Shown here piece by piece: positions 1 through 8,125 of a stretch of 32,210 nt of DNA. Location of the stretch: the NCBI RefSeq assembly GCF_024129865.1, contig NZ_JAMYFE010000076.1:1-32210 (forward strand). The letters are read 5' to 3'. Source of the stretch: Stieleria tagensis (GTDB lineage Bacteria; Planctomycetota; Planctomycetia; Pirellulales; Pirellulaceae). The number at the start of each line of letters is the position of its first letter. Positions within the stretch are counted from its first letter, which is position 1. The position numbers and the translations under genes are program-made. Below the pieces are notes generated by a model. That model saw only the letters and a list, made by a program, of their open reading frames with translations, was not told the DNA's origin and did not search any database.

Positions 1-51
1 TGACGCGTCGGGTTACCAAGAACCGATGTCTAACGCGAAAGCGCAACTCGA
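1..51 (+). repeat. Dispersed intergenic repeat, copy 1 (partial at window edge)
   Basis: The first 50 bases align without gaps to 7689-7738 at 38 of 50 positions; both contain a TGACGC.TCGGGTT core followed by an ACGC.AAAG.GCAA segment. In the second copy the core forms the right arm of a 13-bp inverted repeat. Here the matching left arm would lie outside the window. I infer a dispersed planctomycete intergenic element; no coding potential is seen. Confidence 0.55.
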
Positions 52-147
52 ATCTTTCGCAGCAGGACTGTGTTTTCGGCAAGAGGGTTGATAACGTCCC
101 GGTGAAAATCAGACTCAACCGTCCGCAGTGACAAAGCACTCGACACA

Positions 148-3100
148 ATGAACCACGATGACAACGACGAACTGGCAGGCGAACCGACGACTGGGCCAGA
201 GTTCGCGCCGGCACGGTTCGCATGCGAACTTGGTTTGCCCACGGTCGACGCCCAACTGCTCAAGGATGCTGCGACCGCAGTTCGCCAGGAGTATCGTGAC
301 GGTTCACGCTGGAAGCGGCTGAATTGTCGCCAGGTCAGTATCGTTGCCGAGCGAGACCGTGGCACGGTTTACGTCGTTCATCTAGACGGATCGGTGGAAT
401 TCGATTGGACCTGGGAGGGAGCCAAAGCGTTCCGCCCGCGATCGCTGGATGATGATCAAAGCTATTCGGATCAGTTTTACGAAGAAGCCGAATACGACGA
501 CGAAATTCGATGGTCGGGCGAGATCGTTGAGGTGAATGAACGCAGCGGATGTTTGTTCATCAGTCTGGACAATCCCGAACAAGCTCCATCGGCCGGCCCA
601 TTCTTTGTCCGCCCTTTCGAGTTCCTGTCGGTTCTCGATGCGATCTACAACGGCGAAGAATTTGAAGACGTCCGAGAGCATCTCCCGGCGCGTTTGAACG
701 CCGCCAAGGGCGATGTGCATCCCAAAATCACGAACCCTTGTGACCAAGGTTTATCGCAACTGCATGATTGGTGGCAGCACAGCTGGAGTGTCCTGTGGGG
801 ACCGCCCGGCACCGGAAAAACCTGGATGACCGGTCAACAGATCGCCCATCTCATGCAGGATCAATCCGAGCGGATTCTCGTCGTCTCGACGACCAACAAA
901 GCGACCGATGCGGTTGCCATTTCGATCGGCGAAGCGGCAAGAAAACACTGCGCCGATCAACTCGCCGACGACACCCTGCTAAGAATCGGCAAAGGCGCAT
1001 CGTATCAGGCGTTTGTCGCCAAGGATCTCCAGCCGATGCTTCGAGGGACTGAGGCCGAAATCCTTTCCCAGATCGACTCGCTAGCCAAGCAGTTGCGTCG
1101 TTTTGAAACGTCCGACGACAAAGCACTGACACGAAAGCAGATCAATGAACTTCGACGGGCTGGCAACGATCGCAGCAATCGCATCTTTCTCGACGCCGAC
1201 AAACGAGTGGTGGTTGCCACTGCGTTCAAAGCCATGAACTATTTGAAGGCCGGGTCCATTCGGGAGATGGTCGAGAACGGCGAAGCCCCTTTCACAACGA
1301 TCTTCATCGACGAAGCTGGATTGATTTCCAGAACGGCGGTGGCTGCTCTATCGCTGCTCGCTGCACGGCGAGTCGTTTTGGTGGGTGATTCAAAACAACT
1401 CGCCCCCATCAGCCGCATCTCACGAATCTTGCCGACCCGGCAACAAACCTGGTTGGCAAGTAGCGGACTGAGTCATCTGGACGACACCGACGACATTCCC
1501 AAAGCGATTCATTTGCTATCCCAACAGCGACGGATGCACCCCGACGTTTGCGAGGTCGTTTCACAATTTCAATACGACGGAATTTTGACCACGGCGTCCG
1601 AATGCGCAGCACGACCGTCCACACTTCCGCCATTCATCGCCGACCACTCGAGAGCGATTTGGTACGTACTCGATGAAGAAGCTGCGGATCTTACTACGAT
1701 TCGTGCGAGCCGTGGGCCCGGCAACGGCAGTTGGGTCAGGGCAATCACGCCGACTGTCCTACAGAAACTGTTTTCTGACGATGGGGTTCGCAGTGCAAAC
1801 GGACTGTTTATTTCGCCGTTCAAAGCACAAGCTCAGGCGATTGGGAAACGGCTCGCGAAATGGGGAATCACTAGCTGGGAATCATCAACCGTTCACAGTC
1901 AACAGGGATCGGAAGCCGACATCGTTGTCTTTGACACCGTGAATGCCGGCAGCGGAACGTGGCAAATCCCAGAATGGAAACGACTTGTTAACGTTGCACT
2001 CAGTCGCGCCAGAGAAGCCGTGATCGTGTTGGCCAGTCGCAGCGAGATGGAAGAACCCTACCTGCGACCGTTGCTCCCGGCGCTGACCCCTGCGTTCCTA
2101 ACGGCGGACGGAAATCAATTTTCCTGGCGCAATGCCGGTCAGCCAGACGCATCAAACGCTTCAATAGTGGGCGAACCGAAAACGCGGTACACCAGCGAGC
2201 TCTCGTGCCGAATGGGCGACCAATTCGCCGGTCGAAAAAGCTTGAAACCGGTTCTTTCGGCGGAACAACAGCGATTGACCAACCTTGAACTCGACGGAAA
2301 ACCCAGGTTGGTGCGAGGTGTTGCCGGAAGCGGAAAATCAGTGGTTCTCTGCAATTGGCTGGCCAAAACGACGCAGCGACTCTGCCGTGATCCAGACACC
2401 CGCATTTGGGCGGTGTACGCCAATCGCAGCCTACACAAGTTGCTTCAAGATTCGATCGAGTCTGCCTGGAAAGAGCTCAACGCCGGCGACCTGTTCGCGA
2501 GTGCGGATTTTCCTTGGGAGAAGGTCTCGCTGTTGCATGTGAAAGATGTTCTGGCAGGAATTTTGCCAAGCGTTCAGATGTCGGCCGAGACAATCGGGTT
2601 TGACTACGACCGAGCCGCAGCAGAGTTCCTCGCCCGCCAGGACCTGCACAACTTGCTTCCGCGTTGTTCCGCGTTGTTCATCGACGAGGCTCAGGATATG
2701 GGGCCGGCAACGTTGCGGCTCTTACTGTCTTTGATAGAGCAGTCCAACGAGGGAGATATCAACAGTCGTGCGGCTCATATTTTCTATGACAATGCTCAGA
2801 ACGTGTATGGCACCGAGACCCCGAAATGGTCTGAATTCGGGCTCGACATGCGAGGCCGTTCGACCATCATGCGGGAGAGTTTTCGATCCACAACACCGAT
2901 CACAGAACTCGCCGTCAACGTCTTGGGCCGACTGTCGGCAGCCAGTCAATCGCAGGACCATCACGAACTGCTGCAGCTTGGGCTGCTGGAACGTACCAAG
3001 CGGAACGGGGAGGCATGGCTGCGTGTTCGCTTCAACCAAATCGATGGCCCCAAACCGATCTACCACCGATTCGAAAATCGCAGCCAAGAGATGGCGGCAA

Positions 3101-3564
3101 TCGCAGTACACCTGAAACATTTGATCCAGAGCGACGGAATTTCGCCCACCGATATCTGCGTCATCTACAACGGCCGGGCGCACGAAGTCTTGGAAACCCA
3201 ACTCGCGCCGAAACTTGCCGAGATCGGAGTCGAACTGTCGTTTCAAAAGAACCGATCGTTCCAGCGGCAGTCCAACACTCTGATAGCAACGACACCGCAC
3301 TCGTACAAAGGATACGAATCCGAAGTCGTGATCATCCCCTGCGTTGACAACTATGTCGCCCCAGCCGGCAAACTGCTGACCAACAGCCTGTATGTGGCAA
3401 TGACGCGCGCTCGATCCTTGCTTGCCATTTATGGAGTCGACAGCGGATCGGGCGCAAGTCGTCGAATTGGCGAAACCATTGGCGACTGTATCACCACCCA
3501 GAACGCACCGCCGCACGAGACCCCAATCGACCAAGAAGATCGCGATTCAAAAGGTGATCGTTAA
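148..3564 (+). CDS. Double SF1 helicase: UPF1-like motor fused to a UvrD-like motor
   Basis: This 1138-residue protein contains two complete superfamily-1 ATPase cores. The first (about 200-680) is UPF1/IGHMBP2-like: Walker A GPPGTGKT near 218-225, Walker B IDEAG near 386-390, GDSKQLAP near 413, QQRRMHP near 459, then a TVHSQQGSEADIV motif V and an NVALSRAR motif VI. A beta-rich segment at about 120-190 resembles the 1B domain of that family. The second core (about 705-1115) is UvrD/PcrA-like: GVAGSGKS at 724-731, DEAQD at 846-850, YDNAQNVYG, an ESFRST motif IV region, HSYKGYESEVV and YVAMTRAR near 1082. All catalytic motifs look intact in both halves. Predicted role: ATP-driven nucleic-acid translocation or unwinding in the cytoplasm; the substrate is unknown. 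The gene stands alone, convergent with the FecR gene. The ATG lacks a strong Shine-Dalgarno sequence, so the exact start is uncertain. Confidence 0.92.
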   Translation: MNHDDNDELAGEPTTGPEFAPARFACELGLPTVDAQLLKDAATAVRQEYRDGSRWKRLNCRQVSIVAERDRGTVYVVHLDGSVEFDWTWEGAKAFRPRSLDDDQSYSDQFYEEAEYDDEIRWSGEIVEVNERSGCLFISLDNPEQAPSAGPFFVRPFEFLSVLDAIYNGEEFEDVREHLPARLNAAKGDVHPKITNPCDQGLSQLHDWWQHSWSVLWGPPGTGKTWMTGQQIAHLMQDQSERILVVSTTNKATDAVAISIGEAARKHCADQLADDTLLRIGKGASYQAFVAKDLQPMLRGTEAEILSQIDSLAKQLRRFETSDDKALTRKQINELRRAGNDRSNRIFLDADKRVVVATAFKAMNYLKAGSIREMVENGEAPFTTIFIDEAGLISRTAVAALSLLAARRVVLVGDSKQLAPISRISRILPTRQQTWLASSGLSHLDDTDDIPKAIHLLSQQRRMHPDVCEVVSQFQYDGILTTASECAARPSTLPPFIADHSRAIWYVLDEEAADLTTIRASRGPGNGSWVRAITPTVLQKLFSDDGVRSANGLFISPFKAQAQAIGKRLAKWGITSWESSTVHSQQGSEADIVVFDTVNAGSGTWQIPEWKRLVNVALSRAREAVIVLASRSEMEEPYLRPLLPALTPAFLTADGNQFSWRNAGQPDASNASIVGEPKTRYTSELSCRMGDQFAGRKSLKPVLSAEQQRLTNLELDGKPRLVRGVAGSGKSVVLCNWLAKTTQRLCRDPDTRIWAVYANRSLHKLLQDSIESAWKELNAGDLFASADFPWEKVSLLHVKDVLAGILPSVQMSAETIGFDYDRAAAEFLARQDLHNLLPRCSALFIDEAQDMGPATLRLLLSLIEQSNEGDINSRAAHIFYDNAQNVYGTETPKWSEFGLDMRGRSTIMRESFRSTTPITELAVNVLGRLSAASQSQDHHELLQLGLLERTKRNGEAWLRVRFNQIDGPKPIYHRFENRSQEMAAIAVHLKHLIQSDGISPTDICVIYNGRAHEVLETQLAPKLAEIGVELSFQKNRSFQRQSNTLIATTPHSYKGYESEVVIIPCVDNYVAPAGKLLTNSLYVAMTRARSLLAIYGVDSGSGASRRIGETIGDCITTQNAPPHETPIDQEDRDSKGDR

Positions 3565-3637
3565 ATCCATCCCTGCTGGTGGTACGTCAAAGTTTTACCT
3601 CAGGTTGGGGCAGGCTTCCCAAGTCCGACGTAGGCGT

Positions 3638-5452
3638 TCAATGACGCAGCGGCACGACGGATTCCCAGGTGGTGCCGATCCGAAGTTCATCGAACGCGGC
3701 GACGGCGTCGGCTCCACACCAGAATTGCAGTTTGCGGAGATAGCCCTGGTGATGAAACGGATGCCCCTCACTATCCCACTGTGGCGGTTCGGTGATCTGC
3801 GGCGCATCGTCTTGGGTAAAGATTTTGGCGACCAAATTGTCGGGGCCGGATTGCCGTAGCATCAGCTTTACGACAACAAAATAGTTGCCACTGTTGCGCA
3901 GCTTGACCCCGCCGTTGTAACGCCCCGTTCCCGTCGACGCAGTGAGATTGTCGTTCATGTCGGCCGAGAGCGCAAACACCAGATGCTCCGAACCCAAATG
4001 CCCCACTTCGGGCCGAAGATCTTTCGTTGCGTGCCAGGAAATCCCTGCACCGCCGCCCGTTTGCCCATGGGGCCCCAGACGCTGCCGGCGCATCAAGAAA
4101 CTAACAAACACGTCTCGATCCACATCCAGCGAAATGGGATCCGCCAGCAATCTTGCCGAAACCGATGCGCTGGGTGCCACACAATAGGTCTTACTGCGAG
4201 AGATCAACCACGGCAAACCGCTCAAGTACTGGCCTTGGCGAATCACCGCAACCGGTTGCTTTGATTCGTCGGTATGAGGATGCCAGGGACCGGTCCAGCC
4301 CTGTCCAGCATCGGTGCGTCGCAGCAAACCCGGCGGATAGTCGAAACCCTCATAGCAGATCAATTCGCCTTGAGGCCGAGCCGAATCCCATTTGTCACGC
4401 AGCGTTTCAAGATCGTCAAATCGAAGAGACGGTTGATCAATCATCTGGCCACGTTGATCGGTGGGCCCTTGAAACCGAAACGTCTGACCGGCTGACAACA
4501 TCGACTCGTTTCGAATTGCGTCGGCATCGATCGGCAAACAGGACACCGCACCATCGATCACTTGGACTTCGCTGCGCCCCGCTGAATCGACGGAAACGGC
4601 AAACCGAGTCCCGATATCGACGATCTTGGTGCTGGGGGTTCGAATAATAAACCCCAACGCCGATTCGGTGACATTCGCGATCACGTCGCCTTGCGTCACC
4701 GACACTGTGCCATCGAGATGAAAATGCATCTTGGCGATTGCCCTGCGAGCATCAATCAATAGCTCGGCACCGCGGCGCAAATGGATCCGGCCGATTCCAC
4801 TGGTCAGCACCAACGGGCCTTCGCCCACATGGTCACCAACCGATTTACTTGGCAACCATTCTGCACCCTCAGCAAGTGTCACCGTGCCAAAATCATTCCC
4901 ACCCGGCAGCGGCGTGACATCCAGCTGAGTTAAATTCTGGAGCGTTGGCTCGCTGGATTCACTGGCACTTGAATGAATGGCCGCCTGCGGATCCTGCTTT
5001 GGCTTGCCTGCTGGTCGATTCTGCAAGGATCGATTCTGCGGAGAATGGTGCAGCCAGCCGACCCCCACAGCGAGGGCCACTGCCACTGCCAAACCAATCC
5101 TCCAGATGGCACGTTTTGCGATTTTACGGCTCCCCGGGAGCGACGACTGACGGCGGGATGCAGCCGAGCAAACGCGTCCCTCGAACGCTTCGACCAACAT
5201 CGAATCCATACCCAGACTTTCAACCGCCAACTCACGCAGACGTTGATCACCGCGCAGCAACGTGTTTAATTCATTCAATTCGGCCTCACTGGCTTCGTGG
5301 GTCTGACCCAACAACAGCAGTTCTTCCAGACGGTGGACAGATTTGGCAGGCACAGGTTTTGAAGACACAGGGATCAGGGTCGAGTTCGAGAATTGAAAAG
5401 AAAGTTCACTCCTCAGCGCGGGATCGGTTGACCCCGGGAGCAAATCAAGCAC
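3638..5452 (-). CDS. FecR-domain, LamG-like membrane protein (putative anti-sigma regulator)
   Basis: The product has 604 residues. Residues 35-95 form a charged, Leu/Glu-rich cytoplasmic segment typical of planctomycete FecR proteins. One transmembrane helix lies at about 117-134. A FecR domain spans roughly 192-327, with the signature TPSTKIVDIGTRFAV at 272-286 and EVQVIDGAV at 295-303. The C-terminal 240 residues begin with a YEGFDYPPG segment, as in LamG/concanavalin-like modules of planctomycetes. By family knowledge FecR proteins sense a periplasmic signal and control a cognate sigma factor. The gene lies 97 nt downstream of a sigma-factor gene on the same strand, which fits. The start chosen is GTG at 5452 with a GGAAA 5 nt upstream; an internal ATG start cannot be excluded. 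Confidence 0.88.
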   Translation of the reverse strand: MLDLLPGSTDPALRSELSFQFSNSTLIPVSSKPVPAKSVHRLEELLLLGQTHEASEAELNELNTLLRGDQRLRELAVESLGMDSMLVEAFEGRVCSAASRRQSSLPGSRKIAKRAIWRIGLAVAVALAVGVGWLHHSPQNRSLQNRPAGKPKQDPQAAIHSSASESSEPTLQNLTQLDVTPLPGGNDFGTVTLAEGAEWLPSKSVGDHVGEGPLVLTSGIGRIHLRRGAELLIDARRAIAKMHFHLDGTVSVTQGDVIANVTESALGFIIRTPSTKIVDIGTRFAVSVDSAGRSEVQVIDGAVSCLPIDADAIRNESMLSAGQTFRFQGPTDQRGQMIDQPSLRFDDLETLRDKWDSARPQGELICYEGFDYPPGLLRRTDAGQGWTGPWHPHTDESKQPVAVIRQGQYLSGLPWLISRSKTYCVAPSASVSARLLADPISLDVDRDVFVSFLMRRQRLGPHGQTGGGAGISWHATKDLRPEVGHLGSEHLVFALSADMNDNLTASTGTGRYNGGVKLRNSGNYFVVVKLMLRQSGPDNLVAKIFTQDDAPQITEPPQWDSEGHPFHHQGYLRKLQFWCGADAVAAFDELRIGTTWESVVPLRH

Positions 5453-5549
5453 GTTTCCAAATTGTGTTCGGGTCGTCGGAACGATTAGTGCGTAGTTGGG
5501 CTATCCAGACACAATTTATCTTTCGTCGGACATTTCTATAGCAACACCG

Positions 5550-6131
5550 TCAACTCGATTCAGCCAGTCGATGCTGAATACATTGCTTAAGTTTTCGTCG
5601 CATTCTTAGCAGGATGCACTTTACGGATTCAATTGACCGACCGGTTTCTGACGCGACGCCCGCCAATGACATTCCTTTTGCATAACGCAGTGAGATCAAC
5701 CGCGTGTGTTCCGGGCAAAGCTGATCCAGGCACTGGTGGAGTGCGAGTTGTTTTGGATCCCAGTGATCATATCGCGATTCAAAAACATCAGTAAGCATTT
5801 CCGAAACGTCCGGCTGAAAAACAATCCGCTCACGGCCTCGATCCCGCAGAAAAGCCAAAACCTCATAGCGCGCGATGGCAAAGGCCCAAGGCAAAAAGGG
5901 CTGATCTCGATGAAACGCGTCCGCTTTTTGCCAAATCTTAAGATTGGTCTTTTGCAGAATATCCGCTGCGTTCTGAAAGTCGCCGACCGAAGCCAGGATA
6001 AAGCCGCGGAGTTGGCCTTGGTGCATGGTTAGCAGTCCAACGAAGTGCTCGTCCTGTGCGTCGCGAATTGATTGCGATTTACAAGGACTTGGTGAGGTGC
6101 TGTGAGGACGCGGCACAATGAATGTCCACAT
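5550..6131 (-). CDS. ECF-like sigma-70 family RNA polymerase sigma factor
   Basis: This 193-residue protein has sigma region 2 at about residues 35-100 (FILASVGDFQNAADILQ, then a PFLPWAFAIARYEVLAFLRD stretch). Region 4, a helix-turn-helix, is at about 125-190 (LCPEHTRLISLRYAKGMSL, then GRSIESVKCILLRMRRKL). The arrangement and size match the Rhodopirellula/Verrucomicrobium family of ECF-like sigma factors. It would direct RNA polymerase to a small promoter set. The FecR gene follows on the same strand, so the two likely form a signalling unit. The reading frame extends to 6236, but the added 35 residues are not sigma-like; the ATG at 6131 is preferred. Neither start has a clear ribosome-binding site. 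Confidence 0.88.
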   Translation of the reverse strand: MWTFIVPRPHSTSPSPCKSQSIRDAQDEHFVGLLTMHQGQLRGFILASVGDFQNAADILQKTNLKIWQKADAFHRDQPFLPWAFAIARYEVLAFLRDRGRERIVFQPDVSEMLTDVFESRYDHWDPKQLALHQCLDQLCPEHTRLISLRYAKGMSLAGVASETGRSIESVKCILLRMRRKLKQCIQHRLAESS

Positions 6132-6395
6132 AAAAAGGAAGCATGCTGGACCGAATAAAAGCGACAGATCGATGGCGTTGTCGAACGACCACGGCGTCAA
6201 ATCAACAAAACACAGCCACTCGCTAATAGTTTCCAAAAAGGATGAAAACGTCTCACTTTTTTTCCCTAAGTTTTCGCCACATCTTCATCTGTGGCGGAGT
6301 CCTCTAATGACGGAGAACCATCCGTCACTATTGCATTATGACGCTTTCAAGCACCGAGGGCGTTACCTTCTTTTCTTCATGACAGGTTATCACCT
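6132..6395. promoter_or_regulatory. Divergent intergenic region with two leader hairpins
   Basis: This 264-nt gap separates the sigma factor (-) from the DUF1559 gene (+) and must carry both promoters. Two perfect 7-bp stems lie in tandem in the DUF1559 leader: CGCCACA 6275-6281 with TGTGGCG 6290-6296 (8-nt loop), and TGACGGA 6308-6314 with TCCGTCA 6321-6327 (6-nt loop). A T-run (about 6257-6263) lies just before them. No consensus -35/-10 pair is obvious. The hairpins could act in attenuation, mRNA stability or protein binding; that is inference. Confidence 0.45.
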
Positions 6396-7637
6396 ATGCG
6401 ACATCATCCTCAAAGAAACGGATTCACACTCGTCGAACTTCTTGTTGTCATCGCGATCATTGGAATCCTGGTTGGCTTGCTATTGCCGGCAGTGCAAGCG
6501 GCGCGCGAAGCGGCACGGCGGATGAGCTGTAGTAACAATTTCAAGCAAATCGGGCTTGCGATGCACAACTATCATTCCGCCTACAAACAATTGCCGATTC
6601 ATGGATCGGGCACCACCGATAACATCACCGCACAGATCTGGCGGCCCTCCGAGATTTCGAACAACGGTCGGTTGAGCTATTTGGTTGGTCTGACACCGTT
6701 TATCGAGCAACAAGGATTATGGGACATGATCTCAAACCCCTTGAACATTGACTCCCAAGGCAACTCGCCGCCCAATGCCAGTGGCAACGGTGGCAGCCAA
6801 ACCCAGCGAGGCGGCAGTGCGTTTAGCCCGATGGGTTCAACACCGGACGAAATTCTGTACACGCCCTGGGTGACACAGATCCCTGGATTCCGTTGTCCCA
6901 GCGATCCAGGTGTGGGCTTGCCGTCCCTCGGACGCACCAACTACGCCGCCTGCTTGGGCGATTCGCCCGAGCGCGCGCAACAGGGCGACTGGGACAACAG
7001 TGCGCCCATGGGCAGGGTCAATAACACGTTGGCGCAAGAGATCCGAGCCTCCGGGCGCGGCGTGTTCATCACCCACAAGTCGATGCGTTTTCGCGACATT
7101 CTGGATGGACTGTCCAACACCGTGGCCGCCGGGGAAATCGCAACCGATTTGGGTGACAAAGACAAACGTACGATCGCGCCTAGCCGTAGTTGGTCATTCG
7201 TCCGCAACATGCTGCCGTCGGAATGTAGCAACCTGGTTGATCCACAGCGTCCGGCATTCTGGGCACCGGCAACTGCCGTGGTCGGCCCGGTTGATGGCCG
7301 CGGATTCCGCTGGGCGGAACACATCCCCAACTTTTCCGCGTTCTTCACCGTACTGCCTCCCAATTCCGAGATCTGCAGCGAACAGAACGCGGGGAATTCG
7401 GGGTACTACTCGGCATCCAGTCGTCACCAGGGCGGGACGCACGTGTTGATGGCCGATGGTGCAGTGATCTTCATCACCGAATCGATCGAATCAGGACGTA
7501 GCCAAGGCCAGGATTTGGCAACCGCCGGCGGCCGCAATGCCTATCGGGGCGCTGGTGAAGAAAGTCCCTATGGGTTGTGGGGTGCCTTGGGGACGCGTGC
7601 CAACAGAGAAGTGATTCAAGAGCAACTTAACCAGTAG
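6396..7637 (+). CDS. DUF1559 pseudopilin-like protein
   Basis: The 413-residue product starts with a type IV prepilin leader: RNG followed by [20 protein letters not shown], with predicted prepilin-peptidase cleavage after Gly9. The [29 protein letters not shown] segment that follows is the hallmark of the DUF1559 (SBP_bac_10) family, greatly expanded in planctomycetes. The C-terminal [12 protein letters not shown] motif (about 347-358) is the family's usual end signature. Such proteins are membrane-anchored through the N-terminal helix and face the envelope; their precise function is unknown. The length is normal for the family (300-430). The gene is followed by a small lipoprotein gene on the same strand, a pairing often seen with DUF1559 genes. 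Confidence 0.95.
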   Translation: MRHHPQRNGFTLVELLVVIAIIGILVGLLLPAVQAAREAARRMSCSNNFKQIGLAMHNYHSAYKQLPIHGSGTTDNITAQIWRPSEISNNGRLSYLVGLTPFIEQQGLWDMISNPLNIDSQGNSPPNASGNGGSQTQRGGSAFSPMGSTPDEILYTPWVTQIPGFRCPSDPGVGLPSLGRTNYAACLGDSPERAQQGDWDNSAPMGRVNNTLAQEIRASGRGVFITHKSMRFRDILDGLSNTVAAGEIATDLGDKDKRTIAPSRSWSFVRNMLPSECSNLVDPQRPAFWAPATAVVGPVDGRGFRWAEHIPNFSAFFTVLPPNSEICSEQNAGNSGYYSASSRHQGGTHVLMADGAVIFITESIESGRSQGQDLATAGGRNAYRGAGEESPYGLWGALGTRANREVIQEQLNQ

Positions 7638-7650
7638 TGCCCTCGTGGAT

Positions 7651-7692
7651 GTCAGCGAGGGATTTGGCCGGTTAGCGGGATCCCTCGCTGAC
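7651..7692 (+). terminator. Perfect 13-bp inverted repeat after the DUF1559 gene
   Basis: GTCAGCGAGGGAT (7651-7663) pairs perfectly with ATCCCTCGCTGAC (7680-7692) across a 16-nt loop, 14 nt after the stop codon. No U-run follows, so it may be a processing or stability hairpin or a repeat element rather than a classic terminator. Its right arm continues into the repeat that resembles the window start. Confidence 0.55.
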
Positions 7693-7739
7693 GCTTCGGG
7701 TTTCCAAAAACTAATGCCTCACGCAAAAGTGCAATTGAA
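7689..7739 (+). repeat. Dispersed intergenic repeat, copy 2
   Basis: Matches bases 1-50 of the window at 38 of 50 ungapped positions, both within noncoding DNA. It sits between the DUF1559 and lipoprotein genes and overlaps the right arm of the 7651-7692 hairpin. A weaker similarity, TAACGCCAAACGCGCAA, occurs in inverse orientation near 8111-8129 at the end of the CRTAC gene. Confidence 0.55.
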
Positions 7740-7802
7740 CAAGCTTTGGCGTGGACCGGTTTCTAATTAATTGACAAAGATTTTATTGAATGGGATATCA
7801 AA

Positions 7803-8003
7803 ATGAAAAAATGGATGTGTCAAGGCTTTCTTCTGGTCGGAATCGTCAGCCTGGTCGGCTGTGGCGGTCAGCAACAGGGCAATACCGTTGAAAATGCCAG
7901 CCAGTCGGACATCGACGAGTACAACCGCCTGTTGCAACAATCGCAAGCGTCAATGCAAGACTCTGAAAAAGCCGCCAAGGAAAGCGGCGTCAAAGGGTTC
8001 TAA
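7803..8003 (+). CDS. Small lipoprotein
   Basis: This 66-residue protein has a type II signal peptide: a KK pair, a hydrophobic core and the lipobox SLVGC ending at Cys20. The mature part is short, Gln/Ser-rich and polar, ending in KESGVKGF. It would be lipid-anchored on an envelope membrane. No catalytic motif is visible. It lies 165 nt after the DUF1559 gene in the same orientation; small lipoproteins commonly follow DUF1559 genes in planctomycetes, so a joint envelope role is plausible but unproven. A GGGA sits 7 nt before the ATG. Confidence 0.85.
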   Translation: MKKWMCQGFLLVGIVSLVGCGGQQQGNTVENASQSDIDEYNRLLQQSQASMQDSEKAAKESGVKGF

Positions 8004-8125
8004 CGCGGCGATCTCCGCTTGCAATTGATCGCAATGCCTATGCGCACGAACTGCCAGAGAACCAAGTTGGACCAGGGGAGACATTCCGGCCAGCAATCGA
8101 TAGGCGGTCGTTTGCGCGTTTGGCG

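Noticed and set aside
2722..3534. Long minus-strand open frame (270 codons) opposite the helicase
   Set aside because: It lies wholly inside a gene with intact motifs on the other strand; its residue composition is shadow-like.
148..3564. A known defence system such as Gabija or Zorya
   Set aside because: Only the helicase is present; no GajA-type nuclease or Zorya motor genes are nearby, so assignment to a defence system is not supported.
7771..7799. TTGACA plus GATATC as a promoter for the small lipoprotein
   Set aside because: The implied start point would fall at or past the ATG at 7803; the TTGACA is more likely coincidental.
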